Part shown: piece after piece, positions 41,177-49,282 of the stretch
Layout: every line of letters begins with the position of its first letter
How positions within the stretch are numbered: position 1 is the stretch's first letter
From: Candidatus Litorirhabdus singularis
GTDB taxonomy: Bacteria > Pseudomonadota > Gammaproteobacteria > Pseudomonadales > Halieaceae
Reading direction: 5' to 3'
Assembly (NCBI RefSeq): GCF_026262625.1
Contig: NZ_SHNN01000005.1
Coordinates: 222,985-286,984, forward strand
Length of the DNA: 64,000 nucleotides
Notes under the pieces: model-generated
Seen by the model: only the letters and a program-made list of their open reading frames with translations
The model's database searches: none
Told to the model about the DNA's origin: nothing
Program-made: the position numbers and the translations under genes

Positions 41177-42882
41177 CTGCGCTTCGATGACTGTAATTGC
41201 AAAACCTCAGGCAACACCTGTCCTCTTGCGCCCGAGGGCCTGTTGGTGCCAATAACTTGAGACAGGGTAGAGGCAATATCAACAGTCTCGATCTCGCGAA
41301 AAACCCGCTGCGACTTTAAACCAGCTCCGGCAAAGATCACCGGTACATAAGTATCGTAGCGCCACGGCGAGCCATGCGTAACGGCAACGGTTAAACCATC
41401 AAAATCATTGATGAACCAGTTCGGTTCGAACACTATAAAAACATCACCCGAGCGACGTGGGTTATGGCTGTTCAGTATCAGCCGGTTGATATCTGTATCG
41501 GCAACCTGACCATTCATAAGTGCCGTAGTTGAAAGCGCGAGACTTACTCCTTCAAACATCATCATTTCGCGTGCAACGGCCTTCTCAACCGCAGCCTGAT
41601 TCAGCCCCTGATCGCGGATCAGCTGCCGATTCAGATAGATATAGGGTGGGAAGAACTTCTGTATCAACTCACCACCAATACCAAATTTCTGTTTCAGGTT
41701 CACAATGCCAGCTGCTGTGTCCCAGTTATCAGGCGTGACATAACCTGCCTCGATACCGTATTCGTTTAGCAGCGGCGGTACCTCCGGGCTACCATGGTCT
41801 GCGGATAACACCACAAGAGTATTCTTTAGTCCCACCTTATGATCCACGTACGCCAGTAAATCAGCCAGTGTACGGTCGAGCCGCAGCAAATTGTCTTCTG
41901 CTTCGAGACTCGACGGACCGAACAAGTGGCCCACATAGTCCGTCGAAGAAAAACTCACCGATAAATAGTCAGTAACAGCATCTTCTCCAATGGCCTCGTT
42001 GTCGATCAGCTGTTTGGCAAACTCCAGTGTCAGCTCGTCACCTGCGGGAGAAACGGTAAGCTGGGTGGTAAAATACTTACCGTCACCCGGGCCGTAAGGG
42101 TGCGGAAACACGCGGCCATAGTCTCCCAAATTTGTCTCCCAGGCCTGATCGTCCGCATCAGCATGAGTGTACGCGGAAGGTTCAAGCATCAGCTCCCAGT
42201 TTTGGTTTGCATAACGCTGGGCCGGCTGCTTCGCATTGAATTCGCTGACCCATTGGGGATACTGATCGTAATAAAAAGAACTGGTGACAAACTCGCCGGT
42301 TGCCTTGGAAAACCAGAAAGCCTTACCCGCATGGCCGGCCATCGAAACCGCGCCACGATCCTTAACAGAGACACCGAATATTTTAGCTGTATTTGCGGTG
42401 TGAATGGCTAGTTCATCACTAAATGTCGACACTAGCATTGCAGCTGGTGAACGACCATCACTGCGCGCCACGCGCTGTGTGGGGTCAATTTCAGTTGCCT
42501 TGTCCACATCAGCACCCTTCGTCAGCAAAGGGTACCGGCTATCTTCGATGTTATAGGTCATCTCACCGGACTCTCGGTCAAACCATATATTGGCGATAAG
42601 CCCGTGATCAGCAGGGTAAGCGCCTGTTGCCAACGTTGCATGACCGACTATGGTTTCGGTATTGGAGTGCGCATGATGGGCGTTCTCATAAACCACGCCC
42701 TCACTTAACAGATAACGAAAACCACCTTTACCCATCTTCTCAAGGTAACGTGCCGGCAGATCCCCGCGGAGTTGGTCAACGGTTATTTGCAGCACCAGGC
42801 GCGGTGGTTTGTCAGCCGCCGTAGAGACTAACGGCACCATCAGGCTCAAAAGAGTCAGAAGAGGAAGGATAGTTTTTGCCAT
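41173..42882 (-). CDS. Alkaline-phosphatase-superfamily (type I phosphodiesterase/PafA-like) exported enzyme
   Basis: 569 residues from ATG 42882, chosen because the signal peptide (MAKTILPLLTLLSLMVPLVSTAA) starts there. Metal and nucleophile sites: QITVDQLRGD (first Asp), HSNTETIVGHATLATGAYPADHG (Thr nucleophile region), SFSSTDYVGHLFGP (Asp-His), LVVLSADHGSPEV (Asp-His), and AVTHGSPWRYDTYVPVIFAG (His). This is the metal pattern of PafA-type phosphatases and NPP-like phosphodiesterases, and periplasmic location is implied. Substrate could be phosphomonoester or diester. 485 bases separate it from the upstream gene. Confidence 0.87.
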   Translation of the reverse strand: MAKTILPLLTLLSLMVPLVSTAADKPPRLVLQITVDQLRGDLPARYLEKMGKGGFRYLLSEGVVYENAHHAHSNTETIVGHATLATGAYPADHGLIANIWFDRESGEMTYNIEDSRYPLLTKGADVDKATEIDPTQRVARSDGRSPAAMLVSTFSDELAIHTANTAKIFGVSVKDRGAVSMAGHAGKAFWFSKATGEFVTSSFYYDQYPQWVSEFNAKQPAQRYANQNWELMLEPSAYTHADADDQAWETNLGDYGRVFPHPYGPGDGKYFTTQLTVSPAGDELTLEFAKQLIDNEAIGEDAVTDYLSVSFSSTDYVGHLFGPSSLEAEDNLLRLDRTLADLLAYVDHKVGLKNTLVVLSADHGSPEVPPLLNEYGIEAGYVTPDNWDTAAGIVNLKQKFGIGGELIQKFFPPYIYLNRQLIRDQGLNQAAVEKAVAREMMMFEGVSLALSTTALMNGQVADTDINRLILNSHNPRRSGDVFIVFEPNWFINDFDGLTVAVTHGSPWRYDTYVPVIFAGAGLKSQRVFREIETVDIASTLSQVIGTNRPSGARGQVLPEVLQLQSSKRR

Positions 42883-43367
42883 GATGCTGCACCTGGTTAT
42901 TTGTCCATGCGAAATAATTGAGGACCGAAGCGGACGGTCCTCAAACATGAATTTCAGCTTATCCGTTCTCAGCCAGAGCAGCAAACCAACTCCACTACTA
43001 GTGGCTAACCGCGGAGTTATTCTGGGTCGCCTCGGAGACTCGCTAATTCACTTGAGCAGCTTCATCCAGCTGCAACATATGACGTTCAGACGCTTGCCAA
43101 GAGAGCTTTATTTGGCTTTAGAATCCTTTGCTGAATCGCCTTTCTCAAGTTTATCTCAGATGTCAGACACTCCGAAACTGAGTGACCGCTGTGTGGTCAA
43201 ATCAGACTTACTTGAGTCTAAACCTGAATCAGGTCGTATGAATGACAGGCGCGGCATTGAGCAGCACATCCGCTGTGCGTGCTGGTAGTGGATTGACGTC
43301 ATTCGAATGTCACACATCCGGCGAAAGCCAGCGTTTCAGCAGGTCCGCTTTCACCTGACAATGGTAG
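42883..43367. other. 485-base interval without a recognised gene
   Basis: Short plus-strand frames are possible but show no similarity or ribosome-binding site. It presumably contains the promoter of the phosphatase gene (reading left) and the 3' flank of the VPLPA-CTERM gene. Nothing else was recognised. Confidence 0.5.
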
Positions 43368-44060
43368 TTAGTTTCTCTTGCGCTTCATGGCGCCTAGCCC
43401 CAGTAGCGCGGAACCGAATAGCCAAGCGGCGGCCGGAAGTGGGACCTGTGGAACATAAACAACTTCAAGCTTGAAGGTTTCAGTGGTCGGCGACTGGTTA
43501 ATGTCGTAGCGTGAATGCTGGGCTGTGTTTCTGCCAGAGGCGCCACAGCAAACAACATTCGAACCGAAGGAAAAAAGCTCAGCCTTGAACCACAACTCGG
43601 TTCCACCGAGTAAGCTCGTCGGAAGCGCATCATAGAGGCCACCCGAGTTGGCTGCACCATAGGCCGGTGTAGTGACATTGAGGAGTTCGACCCATGTTGC
43701 CCCGTCCTTGGAACCATAGAAATAATTGTGTCCCTCGCTGTAAGCCCAGTGAAACGTCGGGTTGTTAGTCCGCACGTTAGCAGCAGCGACGGTCTCAGTT
43801 CCGAAATCGAATTTGTATGTGATGACGCCTGGCGTTGTGGCTCCCTCTGTTGCCCCGCCGGTGACAGGTATATACGCGCGAACGGTAGACTCTGAATACA
43901 GGGTCGCGTTAGTGACGCTATGTATGTAGGTCTGGGCGTTGGAGTCGTACGGATTAGAGTAAGAGTAACTAAAGTCGAACGGACCTGCAGTTGTAGCAGC
44001 GAATGCCGGGAGGACCGAACCCATAAACGTAAAAACAGCAAGTGTGTGTAGTAACTTCAT
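43368..44060 (-). CDS. VPLPA-CTERM sorting-domain exported protein
   Basis: 230 residues from ATG 44060. N-terminal signal peptide (KLLHTLAVFTFMGSVLPAFA). The C-terminal tail VPLPAAAWLFGSALLGLGAM plus a basic end is a PEP-CTERM-like sorting signal of the VPLPA type, recognised by exosortase. Central part is beta-rich (YSYSNPYDSNAQTYIHSVTNATLYSE) with an unpaired CC. Function unknown; typical of surface or extracellular-matrix proteins in EPS-producing bacteria. A sigma-54-type promoter lies upstream, as described for other PEP-CTERM genes. No exosortase gene is in the window. Confidence 0.87.
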   Translation of the reverse strand: MKLLHTLAVFTFMGSVLPAFAATTAGPFDFSYSYSNPYDSNAQTYIHSVTNATLYSESTVRAYIPVTGGATEGATTPGVITYKFDFGTETVAAANVRTNNPTFHWAYSEGHNYFYGSKDGATWVELLNVTTPAYGAANSGGLYDALPTSLLGGTELWFKAELFSFGSNVVCCGASGRNTAQHSRYDINQSPTTETFKLEVVYVPQVPLPAAAWLFGSALLGLGAMKRKRN

Positions 44061-44132
44061 ATCGCCCCTTCTATGTGAATACATTGACAGCAAGTTTCAA
44101 TTTCACGGTTGTGAAAGCTCATGCAGAGAGTA

Positions 44133-44148
44133 TGCACAATTCGTGCCA
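44133..44148 (-). promoter_or_regulatory. Near-consensus sigma-54 promoter
   Basis: On the minus strand TGGCACGAATTGTGCA (44148 to 44133): GG and GC are ten bases apart, and 15 of 16 positions agree with TGGCACGNNNNTTGCW. Transcription would start about 12 bases further left, roughly 60 bases before the VPLPA-CTERM gene. Confidence 0.7.
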
Positions 44149-44314
44149 GCGTAATGAAATCAATGGGTTAGCGAACACTGAATTAGCGAAGTGTAAAATA
44201 ACCTGACAAAAAAAGGGGGTATTTGGATCCGGTGATAGTTTTCCGTAACCGGCGAGGGCCTTATGCCGTTAGGCGCCAGTCAGGCAAATTTCTGTTGGGT
44301 GTAGCGTGTCCCAA

Positions 44315-46450
44315 CTAGGGCAGTGCAAACGCCAGATACTGATCCCCACTGGCAGTGCCCAGCTTGCCTCCGCTGCAGACCACCACCAGATACTGGCGTC
44401 CATTGATCATGTAGGTGGACGGTGTGCTATAGCCGGCCGCGGGTAACTGGTACTCCCACAGAATTTCTCCGTTGTCCTGATCGAAGGCCCGCAGTTTTTC
44501 GTCCGGCGTGGCAGCAATAAACACGAGGCCGCTCGCCGTGGCGATAGAGCCGCCGTAATTGCGGGTGCCGGTAATGGGTATGCCTTCGGCAGTCAGCTGT
44601 GGGAATTCACCCAGCGGTACCTGCCACAGGCGTTTACCGCTGTTGAGATTAACTGCGGTTAAGGTGCCCCAGGGTGGCTTGTTGGCTGGATAACCGCGGT
44701 CATCGAGAAAATCAGCGTAGCCGTTAAACATGTAGACCGTCTCGTTCTCGCTTTTATGCGCGCTACTGCTGCCCGCGGTCTGCTCGCGGCCGCTATCGGT
44801 AGCCTGCCACAGGTATTCAAGCACCGCGCTGCGTTCGTGATCTGGCAGATTGCCAAACGGCATCATGCGGCCCTTGCCTCTAACGATAGTGCTCATTGCA
44901 GCTTTCTTGTTGGTGCGCTTGGCGAGATCGGTCAATGGCGGGGCATAGGGATAGAAACCTTCGAAGTTAACGCCGTGGCAGCCGGCGCAGTGTTTGCGAT
45001 AAACGAAGCTGCCAAACCCGGGCCGGTCGCCAGCGGGTGCTTGCACCGGGCCAATGCTGATGCGGTGTGTGGTTTCTGTAGCGTTAATAAAGTAGATGCC
45101 AGTGGCGGCATTGACGCTACCGCCGCCCCAGTTGGCGCCGCCGTAAAAGCCGGGGAAAAAAATGGTGGGCTTGAGTCCGATCGGGCGCATATAGGCGAAG
45201 GGCTGTGACGCCTCGTATAGCTTGGTGACATAAGCATTGGCGCTGGCTGAGATATCGGTTATTTGATCTGGTGTGAAGGCCTGGCGTGTAAAAGGTTCTG
45301 GCAGGGTAACGCGTGGCTGGGTGGGGTAGGCAAGCTCACCGGGTACATCCGAAGCCGGCACGGGAACCTCTTCGATCGGAAATATCGGCTTGCCCGTATT
45401 GCGGTCCAGTAAATACAGCACGCCCTGTTTTGAGGCCTGCACCAGCGCGGGAATTGTCTTACCGTTTTGAGTAATGTTAACCAGAGTTGGTGCCGAGCTC
45501 AGGTCACGGTCCCAGATATCATGATGTACTGCTTGATAGTGCCAGATGCGCTTACCGGTAGTCGCATTCAGCGCAATGATTGAGTTGCCGAACAGGTTGG
45601 CGCCGTGACGCTGAGAACCGTCGAAGTCCGGGGTGGGAGAGCCGGTGGGTACAAAAACTACGCCATTGTCTTTGTCGACACTCAAGCCTGCCCAGGCATT
45701 GGCGCCGCCAGCACTGCGCCAGGCGCCTTCCGGCCAGGTGTCATAACCAAACTCGCCGGGATGGGGGATAGTGTGAAAAGACCATACCAGTCGGCCGCTG
45801 CGCACGTTGTAGGCGCGAATGTCGCCGGGCGCTGCGCCTTCGCCTTCTGTGACTGCACTGCCCAGAATAATCAGGTCGCCGTAAATGACACCGGGGGAGG
45901 GTGAGTAGACAGAGATTTTGTCAGGCTCGCGGCCCAGACCCTGGCGCAGATCGACGACGCCTTTGTCTCCGAACCCTTGAATCAGTTTACCAGTGCGCGC
46001 GTTCAGTGCGTACATATTGTGCGAGGCGTTGAAAAACAGACGTTGGTCGTCATCATGCTGCCAATAGGTGACGCCGCGCATGTAGGAGCCCAGCAGTCCT
46101 TCTTCCTCGGCAAACGGGTCGAAGGTCCACAGTTCAGCCCCGGTTTCGGCGTTAATGGCAAACACATGATGTAAGGGGTTGCGGCCGTAGAGTATGTCGT
46201 CGATCACGATCGGGTTGAGTTGCAGTTCTGAGCTGGAGAACAGTTCAGCCCCTTTGGCGCTCGCGTAACTCCAGACGGGCTTTAGCTGCTGTACGTTGCC
46301 GCGATGGATTTGTGTCAGTGTCGAAAATTTGGCATTGCCGTCATCGCCACCGGCAACCTCCCAGGTCGCAGAGGGTGCGGCAAGAGCGGCGCTCGTAAGC
46401 AGCAATAATACGAGTGCGTGCCAACGGAAAATTAGAGAGTGCAGGGACAT
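44315..46450 (-). CDS. PQQ-dependent dehydrogenase with inserted cytochrome c domain
   Basis: 711 residues. Signal peptide to about residue 24. Beta-propeller of the membrane/soluble quinoprotein glucose-dehydrogenase type: TWEVAGGDDGNAKFSTLTQI, ELWTFDPFAEEEGLLGSYMRGVTYW, WAGLSVDKDNGVVFVPTGSPTPDFDG, ASKQGVLYLLDRNTGKPIFP, GTRNYGGSIATASGLVFIAAT. Between blades, near residue 488, it carries CAGCH (haem c) with a Met-rich ligand segment (GRMMPFGNLPDHE). The haem-in-propeller layout distinguishes it from membrane Gcd. It would oxidise a sugar or alcohol in the periplasm, passing electrons via haem to quinone or cytochrome. No PQQ synthesis genes nearby. Confidence 0.88.
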   Translation of the reverse strand: MSLHSLIFRWHALVLLLLTSAALAAPSATWEVAGGDDGNAKFSTLTQIHRGNVQQLKPVWSYASAKGAELFSSSELQLNPIVIDDILYGRNPLHHVFAINAETGAELWTFDPFAEEEGLLGSYMRGVTYWQHDDDQRLFFNASHNMYALNARTGKLIQGFGDKGVVDLRQGLGREPDKISVYSPSPGVIYGDLIILGSAVTEGEGAAPGDIRAYNVRSGRLVWSFHTIPHPGEFGYDTWPEGAWRSAGGANAWAGLSVDKDNGVVFVPTGSPTPDFDGSQRHGANLFGNSIIALNATTGKRIWHYQAVHHDIWDRDLSSAPTLVNITQNGKTIPALVQASKQGVLYLLDRNTGKPIFPIEEVPVPASDVPGELAYPTQPRVTLPEPFTRQAFTPDQITDISASANAYVTKLYEASQPFAYMRPIGLKPTIFFPGFYGGANWGGGSVNAATGIYFINATETTHRISIGPVQAPAGDRPGFGSFVYRKHCAGCHGVNFEGFYPYAPPLTDLAKRTNKKAAMSTIVRGKGRMMPFGNLPDHERSAVLEYLWQATDSGREQTAGSSSAHKSENETVYMFNGYADFLDDRGYPANKPPWGTLTAVNLNSGKRLWQVPLGEFPQLTAEGIPITGTRNYGGSIATASGLVFIAATPDEKLRAFDQDNGEILWEYQLPAAGYSTPSTYMINGRQYLVVVCSGGKLGTASGDQYLAFALP

Positions 46451-46584
46451 AGGTTTGTTGGCTCATTGGTTTAAGCGCATTATTGGCGTCAGCTGCAGTG
46501 ATGGCAACCGCAACTCGGCGGCAGTGGCGCTGATGGTTGAACCATTGGCAAAAGAATGGATGAGAGGATAGGGGAGCAGAGTCA

Positions 46585-46800
46585 GTGGAGTTGGCACAGT
46601 TAGCAGAAATAGAGGCCATTAAGGCTCTCAAGGCGCGTTACTTCAGGACCCCGGATACCAAGCAGTGGCAGGCTTGGGGCGAATGCTTTACCGAGGATGT
46701 TCAGGCCAGCTTCGACGGTGCTGATAGCAGTTTCGACTTCAGCTCACGCGAGGGCCCGGTCAACACCAATGCGGCGCTGTTGGCTGATGTTCCAGGCTAG
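46585..46800 (+). pseudogene. N-terminal fragment of a SnoaL-like gene
   Basis: Starts GTG 46585 and encodes 71 residues beginning MELAQLAEIEAIKALKARYFRTPDTKQWQAWGECFTEDV, the standard N-terminus of SnoaL-like (NTF2) proteins, normally about 140 residues. It ends abruptly in GPVNTNAALLADVPG and a stop. The C-terminal half is missing. It is probably a truncated remnant, although a short product may still be made. Confidence 0.55.
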
Positions 46801-46913
46801 ACCGCCAAGCCCCGATTGGACTTGCCAGAGTATGTTGGCATAATCACGGCCTTTAGCGGGTATTCGCGAATAGCGGGCAGCAGCCGGTTAAACGCCTCAA
46901 GAGGACAGGTTCT

Positions 46914-47954
46914 ATGAAGTTAGGCGTTAGTCAAATGAGTTTCGGCAGTCGTGCGCAGCTCAATATGGATTTGATCAAGCATGCTGAGAACCTCGGCTTT
47001 CATTCGGTGTGGACGGCAGAGGCTTATGGTAGCGATGCAGTGTCCACCGCCAGTTGGATATTGGCACAGACCAGCAAAATCAATGTGGGTACTGCCATTA
47101 TGCAGATGCCCGCGCGCACGCCGGCGATGGCGGCCATGACAGCGATGACTCTGGATCATCTGTCAGGCGGCCGCTTTATTATGGGCCTGGGCCCGTCTGG
47201 ACCGCAGGTGGCCGAGGGCTGGCACGGTCAAATATACGGCAAGCCGTTGACGCGCACCCGCGAGTACATCGGCATCATTCGTCAGATACTAGCCCGCCAG
47301 GCTCCACTGGAGCATGAGGGCGAGTTTTATCATATTCCCAATCACGAAACCGGCAGCACCGGCCTCGGTAAGCCGCTGAAGAGTATTTTGCACGGCAACC
47401 CCGATTTGCCAATCTATACCGCGTCCATTAGTCCCAACGGATTACGCTGTGCGGCCGAATGCGCAGACGGAGTATTTCCAATGATGCTCAAGCCTGAGAC
47501 GTATGATGAGGTGCTCAAACCATTTCTGGATGAGGGGTTCGCCCGCGCGGGCGGCGGTAAAAGCAAGGCCGATTTTACGGTGGCTCCTGGCGTTTCCTGC
47601 CTGGTGGGCGACTATGATAAGTTTGCTCCGATGGTGAAGGCCAACATGGCGCTTTATATTGGTGGTATGGGCGCGCGTGGCAAGAATTTTTATAATGATC
47701 TTGCCAAACGCATGGGCTACGTTGATGCAGCGGTGGAAATTCAGGATCATTATCTTGCGGGTAATAAGGATGCCGCGATTGCCGCTGTGCCGGATGACCT
47801 GGTGGACGCGGTGCACCTGATTGGTCCGGAGGAGAAAATCCGTGAGCGGGCTAAAGTGTGGAAGGCAAGTGGTGAGCGTGGTGAAGTTGATCTGATGATG
47901 GTGGGAACTATGCAAACCGAGGCATTGGATATTCTGGCGGACGAGCTACTTTAG
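46914..47954 (+). CDS. LLM-class F420/flavin oxidoreductase
   Basis: 346 residues. Luciferase-like TIM barrel: KLGVSQMSFGSRAQLNMDLIKHAENLGFHSVWTAEAYGSDAVSTASWILAQTSKINVGTAIMQMPARTPAMAAMTA, then LPIYTASISPNGLRCAAECADGV, and a C-terminal GARGKNFYNDLAKRMGY. The pattern is closest to the F420-dependent-like LLM group that is common in steroid-degrading actinobacteria and proteobacteria, where flavin can be used instead of F420. ATG 46914 follows AGAGGAC by about 5 bases. Substrate unknown. Confidence 0.85.
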   Translation: MKLGVSQMSFGSRAQLNMDLIKHAENLGFHSVWTAEAYGSDAVSTASWILAQTSKINVGTAIMQMPARTPAMAAMTAMTLDHLSGGRFIMGLGPSGPQVAEGWHGQIYGKPLTRTREYIGIIRQILARQAPLEHEGEFYHIPNHETGSTGLGKPLKSILHGNPDLPIYTASISPNGLRCAAECADGVFPMMLKPETYDEVLKPFLDEGFARAGGGKSKADFTVAPGVSCLVGDYDKFAPMVKANMALYIGGMGARGKNFYNDLAKRMGYVDAAVEIQDHYLAGNKDAAIAAVPDDLVDAVHLIGPEEKIRERAKVWKASGERGEVDLMMVGTMQTEALDILADELL

Positions 47955-48055
47955 TGGTTGCTTCACAGATCAACCACAGTCAACGGGTATATCTTTGTGC
48001 CATCAATGGCAAAGGTTCGGGTTAATGGTTAGCATGAGTTTTGAAGGTCGAGGTA

Positions 48056-48541
48056 GTGCAGGTTTTGCGGCTTAAGAAATATGGCTGGATAGCATTCGCA
48101 CCGTTACTGCTCGCCGGTTGCGCGGGGCAACGCACGGTGGAGACTGAAGTGGGCGGGCGCCTGGTCTGCGACACTATGTTTCTGTATGAAATGTGTGCGC
48201 AGGACCTGACCGGTAATGGTCAGGTGGATCTGCTCTACTTCTCTGATACCAACGAAATTTTCATGTACCGCGAAGGTACCGCAGACATTGTCACACAAGT
48301 TTTGCCCTTACACAGGTGTGCAGTGCCCATGCCGCCCGACACTCTGGATTACAGCACACGACTGATGTACGCCACAGATGATATGGGGACTATGGAGCGG
48401 CTCGATCTCAAGCGTCGATTGATCAGCAACTACCTGAATGAAAGACCGGTTATTGATGAATGTCTTGAGAGTCACGACGGGCCTGCCGAAGGGCCCGAGC
48501 AGGACGACTTCGGCGAAGATGACGACATGGTAGACTTTTAG
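48056..48541 (+). CDS. Lipoprotein, hypothetical
   Basis: 161 residues from GTG 48056, preceded by GAAGG at 8 bases; TTG 48041 is an alternative. Lipobox LLAGC (Cys22). Mature part contains GRLVCDTMFLYEMCAQDLTGNGQVDLLYFSDTNEIFMYREG, an EF-hand-like Asp/Gly/Asn turn with a Val-Asp-Leu-Leu-Tyr follow-up as seen in FG-GAP-type motifs. It ends with an acidic Glu/Asp tail. Four cysteines may pair. Convergent with the selenoprotein gene, 3-base tail overlap. Role unknown. Confidence 0.7.
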   Translation: MQVLRLKKYGWIAFAPLLLAGCAGQRTVETEVGGRLVCDTMFLYEMCAQDLTGNGQVDLLYFSDTNEIFMYREGTADIVTQVLPLHRCAVPMPPDTLDYSTRLMYATDDMGTMERLDLKRRLISNYLNERPVIDECLESHDGPAEGPEQDDFGEDDDMVDF

Positions 48542-49170
48542 GGCTGCAGCTGCTCAAGAGCATAGCTGAGCACGCTTAGGGCCTCGACCCGCTCGGCGTA
48601 GGCCTCTACAAACAATTTACCGACAATCATACCCTCGCTATTGACCACAAATATGCCCGGATGAGGAATGCCGTAGGCACGTTCGCCCGGCTGATAGTCT
48701 GTGTTGAGGATGCCCAGTGCAGCAACACTGGCAGCGTCGATGTCGGACAGCAGCGGGTAGGTGATACCCTCTGCTTCAACAAATGCCTGCTGTAGCTCGG
48801 GCGCGTCATATGTCATTGCCACCACGCTGATGCCGGCGGCTTTAAAAGCTTCTAGATTTTCTTGCAACTGGACCAGCTGCTTCATGCAGTAAGGTCACCA
48901 GTCTACCGAACGGTTGGCGATAAAAATCATACCTTTGTCTGGAATAAACTCGCTAATGTTGGTGACATGGCGATCGCCTAGCTGCGTCATCAGTGGTGGG
49001 AATGTGCTGCCGATGGCCAGGCCGGGATCAAAGCTGTCGTTGTCTGCGCTAACAAACATATCTTTTGTGATCGCGTCTTTGGCAAACTCTATGAGATTGC
49101 CGCGAAAGACAAAACCTACCACCAGCAAAGTCACCACGGTGCCCAAAAGAGCCTTCAGTAAAGTTTTCAT
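48538..49170 (-). CDS. Selenocysteine-containing redoxin (AhpC/TSA-like thiol oxidoreductase)
   Basis: Read through an in-frame UGA, this is a 210-residue protein. Residues 1-22 form an N-terminal membrane anchor or signal (ALLGTVVTLLVVGFVF). The redox motif is V-D-W-U92-P-Y-C95-M-K-Q-L, and both sides match the redoxin family: upstream FIANRSVDW and downstream QLVQLQENLEAFKAAGISVVAMTYD, then YPLLSDIDAASVAALGIL. In Cys homologues the U position is Cys, giving the CxxC pair. Without UGA decoding the gene would seem two halves, and the second would lack its start. A 7-base-pair hairpin with loop GUC follows UGA. ATG 49170 is used; ATG 49200 is possible. Confidence 0.85.
48864..48880 (-). promoter_or_regulatory. 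Bacterial SECIS-like hairpin after the UGA codon
   Basis: In the mRNA, GCAGCUGGUCCAGUUGC forms a 7-base-pair stem (one G-U pair) with apical loop GUC. The loop begins 22 bases after the UGA (48897-48895), within the usual range for bacterial SECIS elements. The loop G and U are the bases contacted by SelB in known elements. Confidence 0.7.
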
Positions 49171-49204
49171 ATGGGGACCCGAATTGTCGCCTGAGTTCAT
49201 CACA

Positions 49205-49230
49205 GTATACTCCAGCGGGCTGGAGTATAC
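49205..49230. promoter_or_regulatory. Perfect 11-base-pair inverted repeat in the divergent promoter
   Basis: GTATACTCCAG-CGGG-CTGGAGTATAC, between the selenoprotein gene (minus) and the DUF1214 gene (plus). The spacing and ACTCC-like half-sites recall MerR-type operators, which also control divergent genes. The regulator is not identified. Confidence 0.55.
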
Positions 49231-49282
49231 AGCGGGGGCGGGTGACAATGCCGGACTACTAAGAACTACTGCGGAGAGAGTA

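Noticed and set aside
42809..43288. A 159-codon plus-strand frame in the gap between phosphatase and VPLPA-CTERM genes
   Set aside because: Overlaps the phosphatase leader, no similarity noted, no ribosome-binding site.
43394..44041. A 215-codon frame overlapping the VPLPA-CTERM gene on the same strand
   Set aside because: Wrong frame, no signal peptide, and it lacks the sorting tail seen in the real frame.
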